A stretch of DNA of 64,000 bases from Nocardia cyriacigeorgica NBRC 100375 (GCF_000308555.1 NZ_BAFY01000031.1:1-64000); one strand, 5' to 3'. Positions 7,354 through 16,564 are shown, counted from the first letter of the stretch. Made by a program: numbers and translations. The notes: generated from the letters alone by a model not told the origin.

Positions 7354-7382
7354 GTTGATGCTATATCGCCAGTTGATGTTAT
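7354..7382 (-). promoter_or_regulatory. HigBA promoter with GTTGATG direct repeats
   Basis: GTTGATGCTAT (7354-7364) and GTTGATGTTAT (7372-7382) are direct repeats 18 bases apart in an AT-rich patch immediately upstream of higB. The minus-strand -10 candidate TAGCAT lies within the first repeat. Binding of HigA here would give the usual autorepression (inference). Confidence 0.45.
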
Positions 7383-7405
7383 CTATTTGTTTTCGGAATG
7401 ACGAA

Positions 7406-7442
7406 CGCCGCCGGCTCCTCGTGCGGATCGGAACCGGCGGCG
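7406..7442 (-). terminator. Terminator of the hydratase gene
   Basis: Nine-bp stem CGCCGCCGG (7406-7414) and CCGGCGGCG (7434-7442), with a 19-base loop, 12 bases beyond the hydratase stop on the minus strand. The downstream side reads TTCGTC. Confidence 0.5.
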
Positions 7443-7454
7443 CGGGCGAAGTGA

Positions 7455-8318
7455 TCAGCCCTGGAACGTCAACCGAACATCCGCGAGCACCGGCGCATCA
7501 TCGCGCTCGACAACGCTCGCACCGATGATCAGCTCACCCTCACCACGCCAGATCCGGGTGCGGATGGTTTCGCCCGGGTACAGCACGCCGGCGAAGCGGG
7601 CCCGGAAACCGGTCACGCGGGAGGCGTCGGAGTCCAGCACAGTGTCGGTCGCGGTCTTGCAGACGATGCCGTAGGTGCACAGGCCGTGCAGGATCGGGTT
7701 GGGAAACCCTGCGGCGCGGGCGAATTCGGGATCGGAGTGCAGCGGGTTGCGGTCGCCGAGCATCCGGTAGAGCAGCGCCTGCTGCGGGAGCGTCGGGGTG
7801 GTGACGTCGAAATCAGGTGCGCGGTCCGGCAATTCGGACTTGGTGCTCGGGCCGCGTTCGCCGCCGAACCCGCCCTCGCCCTTGGCGAAGATGGACGAGC
7901 GGGCCGTCCACAGCGGCGCGCCGTCGGAGCCGGTGATGGTGTGTTCCTGCACCACGACCGCCGCCGAACCCTTGTCCCAGATCTCGCTGATCCGCCCGGT
8001 GCTGGTCGCCTTACCCGCCGCGGGGATGGGGCGATGCACCTCGATCTCCTGGTGGCCGTGCACCACCTTGGCCAAATCGATGTCGATGCCGGGGAAGCTG
8101 ACCTTCGGCGGTTCGGTCTCGTGCAGGGTCTGCGCGACGGTGGCGAACGTCGGCAGCACCTGTGGGGTGCGGTCGTCGAGATAACGCAGTTCGGCGGGAT
8201 CGGTCCAGCGCGCGCCCGCGCCGAGGCCGAGCTGATACAGCTGGACGTCGGACGCCGTCCACGCGAACTCCCGGCTCGGCAGTTCGGCGCCGAGCGCGAT
8301 CTTCGGGTCGATGGGCAT
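7455..8318 (-). CDS. hsd4B: MaoC-like 2-enoyl-CoA hydratase (Rv3538/Hsd4B-like)
   Basis: A 287-residue double-hotdog hydratase that adds water to a 2-enoyl-CoA, here probably a sterol side-chain intermediate. An N-terminal non-catalytic hotdog is followed by a C-terminal hotdog carrying the hydratase-2 motif: LLYRMLGDRNPLHSDPEFA with Asp and His, then FPNPILHGLCTYG. ATG 8318 has AGGAGA upstream; a longer frame to 8399 is not supported. M. tuberculosis Rv3538 has nearly the same length and lies next to kstD (Rv3537), as here. The gap to kstD is 174 bases, so co-transcription from the KstR-controlled promoter is likely but not proven. Confidence 0.85.
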   Translation of the reverse strand: MPIDPKIALGAELPSREFAWTASDVQLYQLGLGAGARWTDPAELRYLDDRTPQVLPTFATVAQTLHETEPPKVSFPGIDIDLAKVVHGHQEIEVHRPIPAAGKATSTGRISEIWDKGSAAVVVQEHTITGSDGAPLWTARSSIFAKGEGGFGGERGPSTKSELPDRAPDFDVTTPTLPQQALLYRMLGDRNPLHSDPEFARAAGFPNPILHGLCTYGIVCKTATDTVLDSDASRVTGFRARFAGVLYPGETIRTRIWRGEGELIIGASVVERDDAPVLADVRLTFQG

Positions 8319-8492
8319 CAGTTCTCCTTGTGCATGTTTGTGGACAAATGGGTGCCGCCGTCTGTGGTCATCCTGCCGAGCGGGAGCCACGCGCGGCACC
8401 GGATCGCCCGCTTCGTGGGACGCGCGCTCCGCCGGACGCCGTGCGGGCCGAGCGCCGAGGCCACCTGGCCCGGCGACCGGCCCGCCGCGTGA

Positions 8493-10193
8493 TCACACCT
8501 CGGCCGACGCCGGCGCGGTCTCCGACTTCTTCCGCTCCGCGATATCCAGCACCGCCAGATAACCGAAGGTGATCGCGGGCCCGATGGTCGCGCCCGGTCC
8601 GGCGTAGGTGTGGCCCATGACCGGTGTCGAGCAGTTACCGGAGGCGTACAGCCCCTCGATCGGCGTGCCGTCCTCGCGCAGCACCCGCCCGGCGGTATCG
8701 GCCACCAGGCCACCCTTGGTGCCCAGGTCGCCGGGCACGATCTTGGCCGCGTAGAACGGGCCTTGGACCAGTGCCGCAAGGCACGGGTTCGGCTTGACGG
8801 TCGGGTCGCCGTAGTAGCGGTCGTAGTGGCTGTCGCCGCGGCCGAAGTCCTCGTCCTTGCCGGTGTCGGCGAAGCTGTTGAACCGCTCGACGGTGGCGGT
8901 CAGGTTGTCGGCGGGCACACCGAGTTTCTCGGCCAGCTCCTCGATGGTGTCGGCCTTGACGATGAAATCGTTTTCCATCCAGCGGGACGGGAACCGCTGG
9001 CCGGGCTGCAACCCGGCGAAGATGTAGCGGTTCCGATAACGCTGGTCGAACACCAGCCAGGCGGGGATGTTCTCGCCCGGACCCTCACCCTGACCGTATT
9101 CGCCGCCGTACATGGTGTGCACAGCCTCGACGTAAGGAGCGGACTCATTACCGAATCGCTTACCGTCGGCGTTCACCATGATGCTGCCCGGCAGATTCCG
9201 CTCGGCCAGCGCGAACCACGGCTTGCCGCCCTTGAAGACCGTCGGACCCCACCAGGCGTCCTCCATGAAGCCGATCGCCGCGCCCGCGTCCATGCCCGCG
9301 ACGATGCCGTCGCCGGTGTTGGCCGCCGCGCCGGTTGTCCACTCGGTGGTGATGGGCTGGCGCTGGTACTTGGTGCGCATCTCGGCGTTGTGCTCGAAAC
9401 CGCCGCTGCCGAGGACGACGCCGTGGCGCGCGGTGAAGGTGACCGGCTTGCCGTCCTGGAGTGCTTCGACGCCGGTGACGACGCCGTCGGTCACTACGAG
9501 CTTGGTCATCGGGGTGTTCAACAGCAGCGGCACGTTCGCGTCCATGAGCCCCTTGCGCATGGCCGCCATGATCGCCTGGCCCATGACCAGCAGATGCTTG
9601 CGGGTGAACTTGGCCCAATAGGTGCGCGCGCCGACGCGCATCGCGCGCATCATGCCCTTGGGGTGGCGCTTGATCAGGTTCAGCCGCACGAAGTCTTCCT
9701 GCATGACGGCGACGTTCAGCGGCGCCTTGGCGTAGGGCGGTTCGAGGTTGAACCGTTCCTCGCCGAGCACCATCGCGTTGAACGGCCGGGGTTCGCACGA
9801 GCGGCCCTCACCCTTACCGCCGGGCGCCTCGGGGTAGTAGTCCGAGTAGCCGGGCACCCACTTCAGCTTCAGCGGCGTGTGATCGAGCACGAAGTCCAGC
9901 GCTTCGGCCCCACGGTCGATGTAGGTATCGATCCGCTCCTTCGGCACCACGTCGCCGATGATGCTGTGCAGGTACTTGCGCGCCTGCTCGCGATCATCGG
10001 GCCGGCCCGAGGCCAGCAGTGCCTTGTTTCCGGGAACCCACACTCCACCACCGGAGCGAGCGGTGGATCCACCGTAGTGTGCGGCCTTTTCCAGGACCAC
10101 CACGCTGAGCCCATGGTGGGCGGCCGTCAGGGCGGCGGTCATTCCGGCGGCGCCACTACCGACCACCACCACGTCGTATTCCCGATCAGTCAT
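8493..10193 (-). CDS. kstD: 3-ketosteroid Delta1-dehydrogenase
   Basis: A 566-residue FAD enzyme that introduces the C1-C2 double bond into 3-ketosteroids. With KshA it causes opening of ring B. The FAD-binding GSGAAG motif is at residues 12-17 and the C-terminal flavin-binding segment is GLYASGNCSTPVMG. The HTYAGPG motif supplies the Tyr-x-x-x-Gly pair known to promote keto-enol tautomerisation, and the SGGGVW region is also typical. ATG 10193 is chosen because the FAD motif follows at the usual distance. A GTG at 10202 would lie inside the KstR box. Transcription diverges from the FAD dehydrogenase/hsaEGF operon. Confidence 0.93.
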   Translation of the reverse strand: MTDREYDVVVVGSGAAGMTAALTAAHHGLSVVVLEKAAHYGGSTARSGGGVWVPGNKALLASGRPDDREQARKYLHSIIGDVVPKERIDTYIDRGAEALDFVLDHTPLKLKWVPGYSDYYPEAPGGKGEGRSCEPRPFNAMVLGEERFNLEPPYAKAPLNVAVMQEDFVRLNLIKRHPKGMMRAMRVGARTYWAKFTRKHLLVMGQAIMAAMRKGLMDANVPLLLNTPMTKLVVTDGVVTGVEALQDGKPVTFTARHGVVLGSGGFEHNAEMRTKYQRQPITTEWTTGAAANTGDGIVAGMDAGAAIGFMEDAWWGPTVFKGGKPWFALAERNLPGSIMVNADGKRFGNESAPYVEAVHTMYGGEYGQGEGPGENIPAWLVFDQRYRNRYIFAGLQPGQRFPSRWMENDFIVKADTIEELAEKLGVPADNLTATVERFNSFADTGKDEDFGRGDSHYDRYYGDPTVKPNPCLAALVQGPFYAAKIVPGDLGTKGGLVADTAGRVLREDGTPIEGLYASGNCSTPVMGHTYAGPGATIGPAITFGYLAVLDIAERKKSETAPASAEV

Positions 10194-10194
10194 G

Positions 10195-10208
10195 TAGAAC
10201 ACGTTATA
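10195..10208. promoter_or_regulatory. KstR-type operator upstream of kstD
   Basis: TAGAACACGTTATA fits TnnAACnnGTTnnA at every fixed position. It ends one base before the kstD start codon, so it would overlap the ribosome-binding or leaderless start region as well as the promoter. Confidence 0.8.
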
Positions 10209-10285
10209 GAATCCTCGGTTGTTAATCCATTGTCTGGTGCGTATACCTTGCTAATCAGGGGTAAACGCAGCAGTCTTGTCGTCAA

Positions 10286-10299
10286 GGAAACTCGTTTCA
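10286..10299. promoter_or_regulatory. KstR-like operator for the FAD dehydrogenase/hsaEGF operon
   Basis: GGAAACTCGTTTCA matches the AACnnGTT core and the 3' A of the KstR motif, with G instead of the 5' T. The inner GAAAC-TC-GTTTC is a perfect inverted repeat. It lies 46 bases upstream of the rightward FAD dehydrogenase. Confidence 0.6.
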
Positions 10300-10344
10300 G
10301 TTTGGTGACGAGTTCCGATGTGGAGCGGAACCGGAGTGGAGTAC

Positions 10345-11976
10345 ATGAGCCTCGAGTGGGACCTGACCGCCGACGTGATCGTTATCGGTTTCGGGGCGGC
10401 GGGGGCCTGCGCGGCGCTGGAAGCCGCGGCCGACGGGGCGCAGGTGCTGGTGCTGGAACGGTTCACCGGCGGTGGCGCGACGGCGCTGTCGGGCGGGATC
10501 ATCTACGCCGGAGGCGGTACCTCCGTGCAGCGTGAAGCCGGGGTGCACGACACCCCCGAAGCGATGCTTGCCTACCTCGAGCGCGAGGTCGGCGACGCGG
10601 TGCGCCCGGAGACGCTGCGGCGTTTCGTCGACGAGAGCCCCGCCATGATCGACTGGCTGAAGGGCCACGGCGTCCCGTTCGAGGCCTCGCTGTGCCCGTA
10701 CAAGACCTCCTACCCGAACGACGACTACTACCTCTACTACTCCGGCAGCGAAATCTCCGGCGCCTTCTCCGACATTCCCGCGGCTCAGCGCGGTCATCGG
10801 GTGCACGGGCGCGGTGTGTCCGGCAAGCAGCTGTCCGGGCCGCTGGCGACTGCCGCGGCGAAGGCGGGGGTGCGGGTGGAAACGCTGACGCAGGCCACCG
10901 AGTTGATCACCGACGACACCGGCGCCGTCATCGGCGTCGAATGCCGCACCCTGCGCGCGGCGCCCGGACGCATTCGCGACCGCTACACCCGCATGGCGAA
11001 GCTGGCCGCAAAGCCCGGCATCTACTACCCGCCGCTGCGCAAGGCGCTGGAGAAGCGGATGGCGCAGATGGACGCGCGGTATCGCACCACCATCCGGGTG
11101 CTGGCCCGGCGCGGCGTGATCGTCAGCGCTGGCGGTTTCATCGCCAACCGCGAGATGGTGGCCGAGCACGCGCCCGCCTACAAGGGCGGCATGGCGCTCG
11201 GCACCACCGGTGACGACGGCAGCGGCATCAAGCTGGCGCAGCGCGCCGGCGCGGCCACCGATCGGATGGGCAACGTCTCGGCCTGGCGGTTCCTGCTGCC
11301 GCCGAGCGTGTTCACCGGCGCCATCCTGGTCGACGGACAGGGCCGCCGGGTGATCGACGAAACCCGCTACGGCGCCGCCGTCGGCAACAAGCTGGTCAAC
11401 GAGCACGGCGGCATCGGCTGGCTGCTGGCCGACGAGCCGATGATGCGCACCGCGATCGGCCAGATCGGCGCACAGGGCACCTGGTTCCAGCGCGCCCAGT
11501 TCGAGCCGCTGCGGCGCAGCGCCAAGCGCGGCGCCACCATCGAACAGGTCGCGGCCAAGGCGGGCATCGATCCCGCCGGACTGCGCGCCACCGTCGACGC
11601 CTACAACTCGGCCATCGACACCGGCGCCCCCGACCCGGTGGGCAAACCGGCCGAATACACCACCCCGCTGCGCACCGGACCGTTCTGGCTGCTCAACGTC
11701 TCCATCCGGCCGAGCGTGATCAACCCCTGCCCGATGCTCACCCTCGGCGGCGTGGTCGTCGACGAGGACACCGGCGCCGTGCGCTCCACCGACGGCGCCG
11801 ACATCCCCGGCCTGTACGCGGCCGGACGCACCGCCGTCGGCATCTGCTCGGACTCCTACGTCAGCGGTCTGTCGCTGGCCGACTGCGTGTTCTCCGGACG
11901 TCGTGCGGGACGGTCGGCCGCGGGTGTGCGCATCGCGCAGCGCGATCCGGCGACCGCGGAAAGGAAGCCCTCATGA
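10345..11976 (+). CDS. FAD-binding dehydrogenase, KstD/fumarate-reductase fold
   Basis: A 543-residue flavoprotein. The dinucleotide motif GFGAAG at about residues 16-21 and a C-terminal GLYAAGRTAVG...YVSGLSLADC flavin-binding region place it in the succinate-dehydrogenase/KstD superfamily, and the SGGIIYAGGG segment matches. It lacks the HTYAGPG motif of true Delta1-dehydrogenases. The corresponding position reads CSDSYVSGLSL, so the reaction may differ. ATG 10345 has GGAG eight bases upstream. It leads the operon containing hsaE, hsaG and hsaF, and a role as a steroid or steroid-acid dehydrogenase is inferred from context. Confidence 0.75.
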   Translation: MSLEWDLTADVIVIGFGAAGACAALEAAADGAQVLVLERFTGGGATALSGGIIYAGGGTSVQREAGVHDTPEAMLAYLEREVGDAVRPETLRRFVDESPAMIDWLKGHGVPFEASLCPYKTSYPNDDYYLYYSGSEISGAFSDIPAAQRGHRVHGRGVSGKQLSGPLATAAAKAGVRVETLTQATELITDDTGAVIGVECRTLRAAPGRIRDRYTRMAKLAAKPGIYYPPLRKALEKRMAQMDARYRTTIRVLARRGVIVSAGGFIANREMVAEHAPAYKGGMALGTTGDDGSGIKLAQRAGAATDRMGNVSAWRFLLPPSVFTGAILVDGQGRRVIDETRYGAAVGNKLVNEHGGIGWLLADEPMMRTAIGQIGAQGTWFQRAQFEPLRRSAKRGATIEQVAAKAGIDPAGLRATVDAYNSAIDTGAPDPVGKPAEYTTPLRTGPFWLLNVSIRPSVINPCPMLTLGGVVVDEDTGAVRSTDGADIPGLYAAGRTAVGICSDSYVSGLSLADCVFSGRRAGRSAAGVRIAQRDPATAERKPS

Positions 11977-12069
11977 GCGGAAACGCTTCTGAGACATACG
12001 TATCCCTCATGTGCGGTCGGCGACGCGGCACCGCGCAGGGGGCTGCTCATGAGAGAAAGGACTACTGAC

Positions 12070-12855
12070 GTGCTGTCCGATGCGGTACGAATCGAACTGG
12101 CCGACGAACTCGAGCTCGCCGAACGCGACCGGGTCGCCATCGACCCACTGGTCGCGCGGCATCCCGATATCGACGTCGTCGACGCCTACGAGATCCAGCT
12201 GATCAACATCCGGCGCAGGCTCGAATCCGGCGCGCGGGTGGTCGGGCACAAAGTGGGCCTGTCGTCGAAGGCGATGCAGCAGATGATGGGTGTCGACGAA
12301 CCCGATTACGGGCATCTGCTCGCGGAAATGGAAGTCTACGAAGACGTTCCGGTCGAGGCCGATCGCTATCTTTTCCCGCGGGTCGAGGTGGAGGTCGGGT
12401 TCATCCTCGGCGCCGATCTGCCCGGCGCGGACTGCACCGAAGAGGACGTGCTTGCCGCCACCGTCGCCTTCGCGCCGTCCATCGAGCTCATCGACTCGCG
12501 GATCAAGGATTGGAATATCGGCCTGGCCGACACCATCTCCGACAACGCCTCCTCGGCCGGCTTCGTACTCGGCAAGGAGCGGGTCGCGCCGAAGGACATC
12601 GACATCAAGTCGATCGACGCGGTGCTCACCCGCAACGGCGAGGTCGTCGCCGAAGGCCGCAGCGACGCGGTACTCGGCGATCCGGTCATCGCGGTGGCGT
12701 GGCTGGCCCGCAAGGTCGCGAGCTTCGGGGTCCGGTTGAAGGCGGGCGATGTGGTCCTGCCCGGTTCCTGCACGCGCGCCATCGACGCGCGTCCCGGAGA
12801 TGCTTTCCATGCCGAGTTCGCCGGACTCGGTTCTGTCCGTTTGCAATTCACGTAG
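12070..12855 (+). CDS. hsaE: 2-hydroxypenta-2,4-dienoate hydratase HsaE
   Basis: A 261-residue hydratase of the MhpD/TesE family. It hydrates the dienoate (2-hydroxyhexa-2,4-dienoate in sterol catabolism) released by HsaD, giving 4-hydroxy-2-oxoacid. Recognisable parts are [12 protein letters not shown], the metal-ligand EVEVGF strand, ELIDSR and [15 protein letters not shown] 12070 has AAAGGA at a good distance, while ATG 12049 (AGGGGG upstream) would add seven residues. The order hsaE-hsaG-hsaF is as in M. tuberculosis Rv3536c-Rv3534c. Confidence 0.92.
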   Translation: MLSDAVRIELADELELAERDRVAIDPLVARHPDIDVVDAYEIQLINIRRRLESGARVVGHKVGLSSKAMQQMMGVDEPDYGHLLAEMEVYEDVPVEADRYLFPRVEVEVGFILGADLPGADCTEEDVLAATVAFAPSIELIDSRIKDWNIGLADTISDNASSAGFVLGKERVAPKDIDIKSIDAVLTRNGEVVAEGRSDAVLGDPVIAVAWLARKVASFGVRLKAGDVVLPGSCTRAIDARPGDAFHAEFAGLGSVRLQFT

Positions 12856-12865
12856 GAGGTACGTC

Positions 12866-13774
12866 GTGTCCGAAGGGACCGTCACCGCCGCGATCGTCGG
12901 GTCCGGCAACATCAGCACCGATCTGCTGTACAAACTGCTCCGTTCCGAGCACATCGAGCCGCGCTGGATGATCGGCATCGATCCGGAGAGCGAAGGCTTG
13001 AAGCGCGCCCGCGGGCTGGGCCTGGAGACCTCGCACGAGGGCGTCGACTGGCTGCTCGGCCAGTCCGAACTGCCCGACATGGTGTTCGAGGCCACCTCGG
13101 CCTACGTGCACCGCGAGGCCGCGCCGAAGTACGCGGAGAAGGGGATTCGCGCCGTCGACCTGACCCCCGCCGCCGTCGGCCCCGCCGTGGTGCCGCCGGT
13201 GAACCTGGGCGCCAATATCGACGCGCCGAACGTCAACATGATCACCTGTGGTGGTCAGGCCACCATTCCGATCGTCGCCGCGGTCTCGCGCGTGGTTCCG
13301 GTGCCGTACGCCGAAATCGTCGCGTCGGTCTCGTCGGTGTCCGCAGGTCCGGGCACCCGCGCCAATATCGACGAATTCACCAAGACCACCAGCCGGGGCG
13401 TCGAGACCATCGGCGGCGCGCAGCGCGGTAAGGCCATCATCATCCTGAACCCGGCCGAGCCGCCGATGATCATGCGCGACACCATCTTCTGCGCCATCCC
13501 CGACGATGCCGACACCGATGCGATCGCCGACTCCATCCACCGGATGGTCGCCGATATCCAGCAGTACGTGCCCGGCTACCGGCTGCTCAACGAGCCCCAG
13601 TTCGACGAGCCGTCGGTGGTGTCCGGCGGCATGGCGAAGGTCTCGGTCTTCGTCGAGGTCGAAGGCGCGGGCGATTTCCTGCCGCCCTACGCGGGCAACC
13701 TCGACATCATGACCGCCGCTGCCACCAGGGTCGGCGAGGTCATGGCCAAGCAGATCGCCTCGGCACGGGTGTAA
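12866..13774 (+). CDS. hsaG: Acetaldehyde/propionaldehyde dehydrogenase (acylating) HsaG
   Basis: A 302-residue NAD- and CoA-dependent enzyme that converts the aldehyde made by HsaF to acyl-CoA (propionyl-CoA in sterol ring A breakdown). The nucleotide-binding GSGNIS motif is near residue 12, the catalytic Cys is in NMITCGGQ at about residue 128, and ATSAYVH is conserved in the family. GTG 12866 has an AGGAGGT ribosome-binding site. HsaF and HsaG form a channelling complex in known systems, and the genes are adjacent here with a 12-base gap. Confidence 0.93.
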   Translation: MSEGTVTAAIVGSGNISTDLLYKLLRSEHIEPRWMIGIDPESEGLKRARGLGLETSHEGVDWLLGQSELPDMVFEATSAYVHREAAPKYAEKGIRAVDLTPAAVGPAVVPPVNLGANIDAPNVNMITCGGQATIPIVAAVSRVVPVPYAEIVASVSSVSAGPGTRANIDEFTKTTSRGVETIGGAQRGKAIIILNPAEPPMIMRDTIFCAIPDDADTDAIADSIHRMVADIQQYVPGYRLLNEPQFDEPSVVSGGMAKVSVFVEVEGAGDFLPPYAGNLDIMTAAATRVGEVMAKQIASARV

Positions 13775-13786
13775 GGAGCGTTTCCC

Positions 13787-14824
13787 ATGGCTTTCTCAGC
13801 TGAACTCGACATTCGGGTCACCGACACCTCGCTGCGTGACGGGTCCCACCACAAGCGCCACCAGTTCACCGCCACCGAAGTGCGCGACATCGTCACCGCG
13901 CTCGACGGCGCCGGTGTGCCGGTCATCGAGGTCACCCACGGTGACGGCCTCGGCGGCTCCTCGTTCAACTACGGGTTCTCCAAAACCCCTGAACAGGAAC
14001 TGATCACCATCGCGGCCGAGACCGCGAAGCAGGCCAAGATCGCGGTGCTCATGCTGCCCGGCGTCGGCGTCAAGGAAGACATCAAGATCTCCCAGGACAA
14101 CGGCGCGAGCATCTGCCGCATCGCCACCCACTGCACCGAGGCCGACGTCTCCATCCAGCACTTCGGGCTCGCCCGCGACCTGGGCCTGGAAACCGTCGGC
14201 TTCCTGATGATGTCGCACACCCAGCCGCCGGAGGCGCTGGCCAAGCAGGCCAGGATCATGGCCGACGCCGGCTGTCAGTGCGTGTACGTGGTGGATTCGG
14301 CCGGTGCGCTCGTGCTCGAGCAGGTCGCCGACCGGGTCTCCGCGCTGGTCGCCGAACTGGGCAACGACGCCCAGGTCGGCTTCCACGGCCACGAGAATCT
14401 CGACCTCGCCGTCGCGAACTCGATCTACGCCATCCGCGCGGGCGCCACCCAGATCGACGGCAGCGCCCGCCGCTTCGGCGCCGGCGCGGGCAACACCCCC
14501 GTCGAAGCCCTCGTCGGCGTCTGCGACAAGCTCGATATCAGGACCGGCATCGACTTCTTCGCCATCGCCGACGCCGCCGAAGACGTCGTCCGCCCGGCCA
14601 TGCCGCACGAATGCCTGCTGGACCGCCAGTCCCTGATGATGGGCTACGCGGGCGTGTACTCCAGCTTCCTGCGCCACGCCGAACGCCAGGCCGAACGCTA
14701 CGGAGTCTCGGCCGCCGAAATGCTCGTCCGCGCAGGCAAGCGCAAGCTCGTCGGCGGACAGGAGGACCAGCTCATCGACATTGCGCTGGAACTCCAACGG
14801 GAACAGGCGCCAGTCACCGCCTGA
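13787..14824 (+). CDS. hsaF: 4-hydroxy-2-oxovalerate aldolase HsaF
   Basis: A 345-residue class II aldolase that splits 4-hydroxy-2-oxohexanoate into pyruvate and propanal and passes the aldehyde to HsaG. The DRE-TIM motif [11 protein letters not shown] near residue 17 provides Asp and His residues, and the second metal-binding motif is [15 protein letters not shown] at about residue 198. The C-terminal communication domain contains [13 protein letters not shown], as in DmpG/BphI relatives. It is the last gene of the operon and is followed by a strong hairpin. Confidence 0.93.
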   Translation: MAFSAELDIRVTDTSLRDGSHHKRHQFTATEVRDIVTALDGAGVPVIEVTHGDGLGGSSFNYGFSKTPEQELITIAAETAKQAKIAVLMLPGVGVKEDIKISQDNGASICRIATHCTEADVSIQHFGLARDLGLETVGFLMMSHTQPPEALAKQARIMADAGCQCVYVVDSAGALVLEQVADRVSALVAELGNDAQVGFHGHENLDLAVANSIYAIRAGATQIDGSARRFGAGAGNTPVEALVGVCDKLDIRTGIDFFAIADAAEDVVRPAMPHECLLDRQSLMMGYAGVYSSFLRHAERQAERYGVSAAEMLVRAGKRKLVGGQEDQLIDIALELQREQAPVTA

Positions 14825-14834
14825 TCCCCACCGC

Positions 14835-14877
14835 AACGGGCCGCGAACGATCCAACCCCTGTCGTTCGCGGCCCGTT
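14835..14877 (+). terminator. Strong hairpin terminator after hsaF
   Basis: A perfect 16-bp inverted repeat, 14835-14850 (AACGGGCCGCGAACGA) and 14862-14877, with an 11-base loop, 11 bases beyond the hsaF stop. No U-tract follows, as is usual in this GC-rich group. Confidence 0.8.
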
Positions 14878-15041
14878 CGCGTTTCCGGATCTCACGGCCG
14901 AATCTGCGCCAATGCCGCAGTTCAGATCGATATGTCATGCGTGACCCGGTCCGCCGTGCGGTGCACACCGGTTCTGATGAGGAATCTGACTTCGTCGAGG
15001 TGGCTGCCCCTGAGTAGGGCTTGACCCGGGCGGAGTCGACT

Positions 15042-15842
15042 CTAGTTCGACCGCAGCACGAGGATTCCCGGCGTCGAGCGGACGTAGTCGAGGAAGGGGT
15101 TGTCGACGACCTTGTTGTCGGTAGCCAGGGATGAGGCGTTGCGGAAGATGGGGCCGTTGGGGGTGGAGACGAAGATGCCGACGTGGGTGACGTCGAGGCC
15201 GGGTTGGTCGGTGTAGGCGCCGATGTAGTCGCCGGTGCGGAGGTTGGCGATGACGGCGTCGTCTACGGACGAGGTGGGGATGTAGGTGATGTCGCGGGTG
15301 GTCACCGGTAGTCCGGGCAGGTAGTTGGTGCCGTCGGCTTTCGCGTTGAGCTGCTTGGTCGTCGTGACCGCGGCGGGGGTGAGGGTGGCGGTGATGTCGG
15401 TGGCGGCGGTGCGGTCGGTGTGCGCCCAGTCGGTGAAGAAGTGTTTACGGTGGGTGAATTCGACGCGGCCGGCGGTGTAGCGGGTCTGGATCAGGTTGGC
15501 GACGAACTCGTCGCGCGTGCCTGAGCGGCTGAGCGCTTCGACGTAGTCGAGGTAGGTGAAGCAGTCGACGCGGCGGAAGTCGATCACCAGCTGTTCGGGC
15601 TCGGTCGCCGATCCGATGAGCATGTTCGCCCCGTACGGCGTCCCGAGGAACTGCCGCGACAGCAGCTCGATCAGCTCGTCCTTGCTTTGGGTGGCCGCAC
15701 CGGCCCGCACCGCCAGCAGTTCATCGATGCGGCGAGCGGTGACGTCATCGAGGGCGGGTGCGGCGGCCGCGCCGGGAATCAGCGCCGCCGGCCCGCAGGC
15801 GAGCGCCAGCACAACCAGCAACGCGCGGACGATGATGCGCAC
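15042..15842 (-). CDS. Secreted DUF1460 protein (NlpC/P60-like amidase fold)
   Basis: A 266-residue exported protein with a signal peptide at residues 1-28 (GAAAAP cleavage region). The DUF1460 domain occupies the rest. The likely catalytic Cys is in RRVDCFTYLDYVEAL at about residue 93 and the His in DVTHVGIF at about residue 220, consistent with an NlpC/P60-like cysteine peptidase or amidase acting on cell-wall peptides. GTPYGANML upstream of the Cys is also typical. It is a monocistronic gene unrelated to the flanking steroid operons. Substrate is unproven. Confidence 0.8.
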   Translation of the reverse strand: MRIIVRALLVVLALACGPAALIPGAAAAPALDDVTARRIDELLAVRAGAATQSKDELIELLSRQFLGTPYGANMLIGSATEPEQLVIDFRRVDCFTYLDYVEALSRSGTRDEFVANLIQTRYTAGRVEFTHRKHFFTDWAHTDRTAATDITATLTPAAVTTTKQLNAKADGTNYLPGLPVTTRDITYIPTSSVDDAVIANLRTGDYIGAYTDQPGLDVTHVGIFVSTPNGPIFRNASSLATDNKVVDNPFLDYVRSTPGILVLRSN

Positions 15843-15896
15843 TACGCCTCCCGGGTCGGTTCGGCACGAGGTCGATACTCACGGTAGCGCCCCGGC

Positions 15897-16454
15897 TCAG
15901 CTGCTTGCGCCGAGCTCTGCCATGATCCGCCGCAACTGATTGTCGCGATGTGCTTGCGTCCGGCATTTCATCAACCGCAGCAGCAGCGCGTACTGTCCGG
16001 TGCGATCCAGGGCATCGAATCGTTTCCGTGCTGCCGGCTCCCGGTCCAATGCTCGTGCGAGATCATCGGGAACGGTCGCGTCGCGCTGCGCAGCGTAGGC
16101 CGCCTCCCATCGCCCATCCGCTCGCGCCGCCTCGACCGCCGCCAGCCCGGGCGCCCGCATCCGCCCCGCCGCCAGCAAGGCCTCCACCTTCGCCACATTG
16201 ACCTGTGACCAGGGACTACGCGGCCGGCGCGGCGAGTATCGCTGCACGTAATGATGCACGTCGAAGCCGCGCCGAACGCTGTCGATCCACCCGTAGCAGA
16301 GCGCACCGTCGAGCGCCTCGCTCAGCGTGATCGTGGTGTCCGGCGCGCCCTTCTTGGCGATCTTCACCCAGACCTCCGTCGCGCGATCGTGGTTCGCGGC
16401 CAGCCAGGATTCCCATTCGGCGGCGTCGGTGCAGGTCAGCGCGGTGTCGTTCAT
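15897..16454 (-). CDS. YdeI/OmpD-associated family protein
   Basis: A 185-residue protein of the YdeI (bacteriocin-protection, OmpD-associated-like) family. Hallmarks are EVWVKIAKKG, SEALDGALCYGWIDS, YVQRYSPRRPRSPWSQVN and the C-terminal ALLLRLMKCRTQAHRDNQLRRI. Proposed roles include resistance to antimicrobial peptides, but the biochemistry is unclear. GGGAG six bases before ATG 16454 supports the start. A 27-bp perfect interrupted palindrome begins 47 bases upstream and is a likely operator. Confidence 0.85.
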   Translation of the reverse strand: MNDTALTCTDAAEWESWLAANHDRATEVWVKIAKKGAPDTTITLSEALDGALCYGWIDSVRRGFDVHHYVQRYSPRRPRSPWSQVNVAKVEALLAAGRMRAPGLAAVEAARADGRWEAAYAAQRDATVPDDLARALDREPAARKRFDALDRTGQYALLLRLMKCRTQAHRDNQLRRIMAELGASS

Positions 16455-16500
16455 GTCGTCTCCCGGGTCCGTCGTTCGCTGGTGAACCCATCCTCCGCCG

Positions 16501-16527
16501 ATAAGTGCTCAACAACTGAGCACTTAT
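16501..16527. promoter_or_regulatory. 11-bp perfect inverted repeat, putative operator of ydeI-like gene
   Basis: ATAAGTGCTCA (16501-16511), spacer ACAAC, TGAGCACTTAT (16517-16527). It is AT-rich against the surroundings and positioned at -47 to -73 from the YdeI-family start. The symmetry suits a dimeric winged-helix regulator such as ArsR. No such gene is nearby. Confidence 0.55.
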
Positions 16528-16564
16528 TTCGGCATCGTGCGAGCGATCCCCCGAACACGACAAA

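Noticed and set aside
8610-10535. 641-residue open frame opposite kstD
   Set aside because: Antisense shadow of a GC-rich gene without domains; kstD accounts for the region.
13796-14968. Long open frame opposite hsaF
   Set aside because: Low-complexity Gly/Val/Asp translation typical of the antisense strand of GC-rich genes; hsaF is certain on the plus strand.
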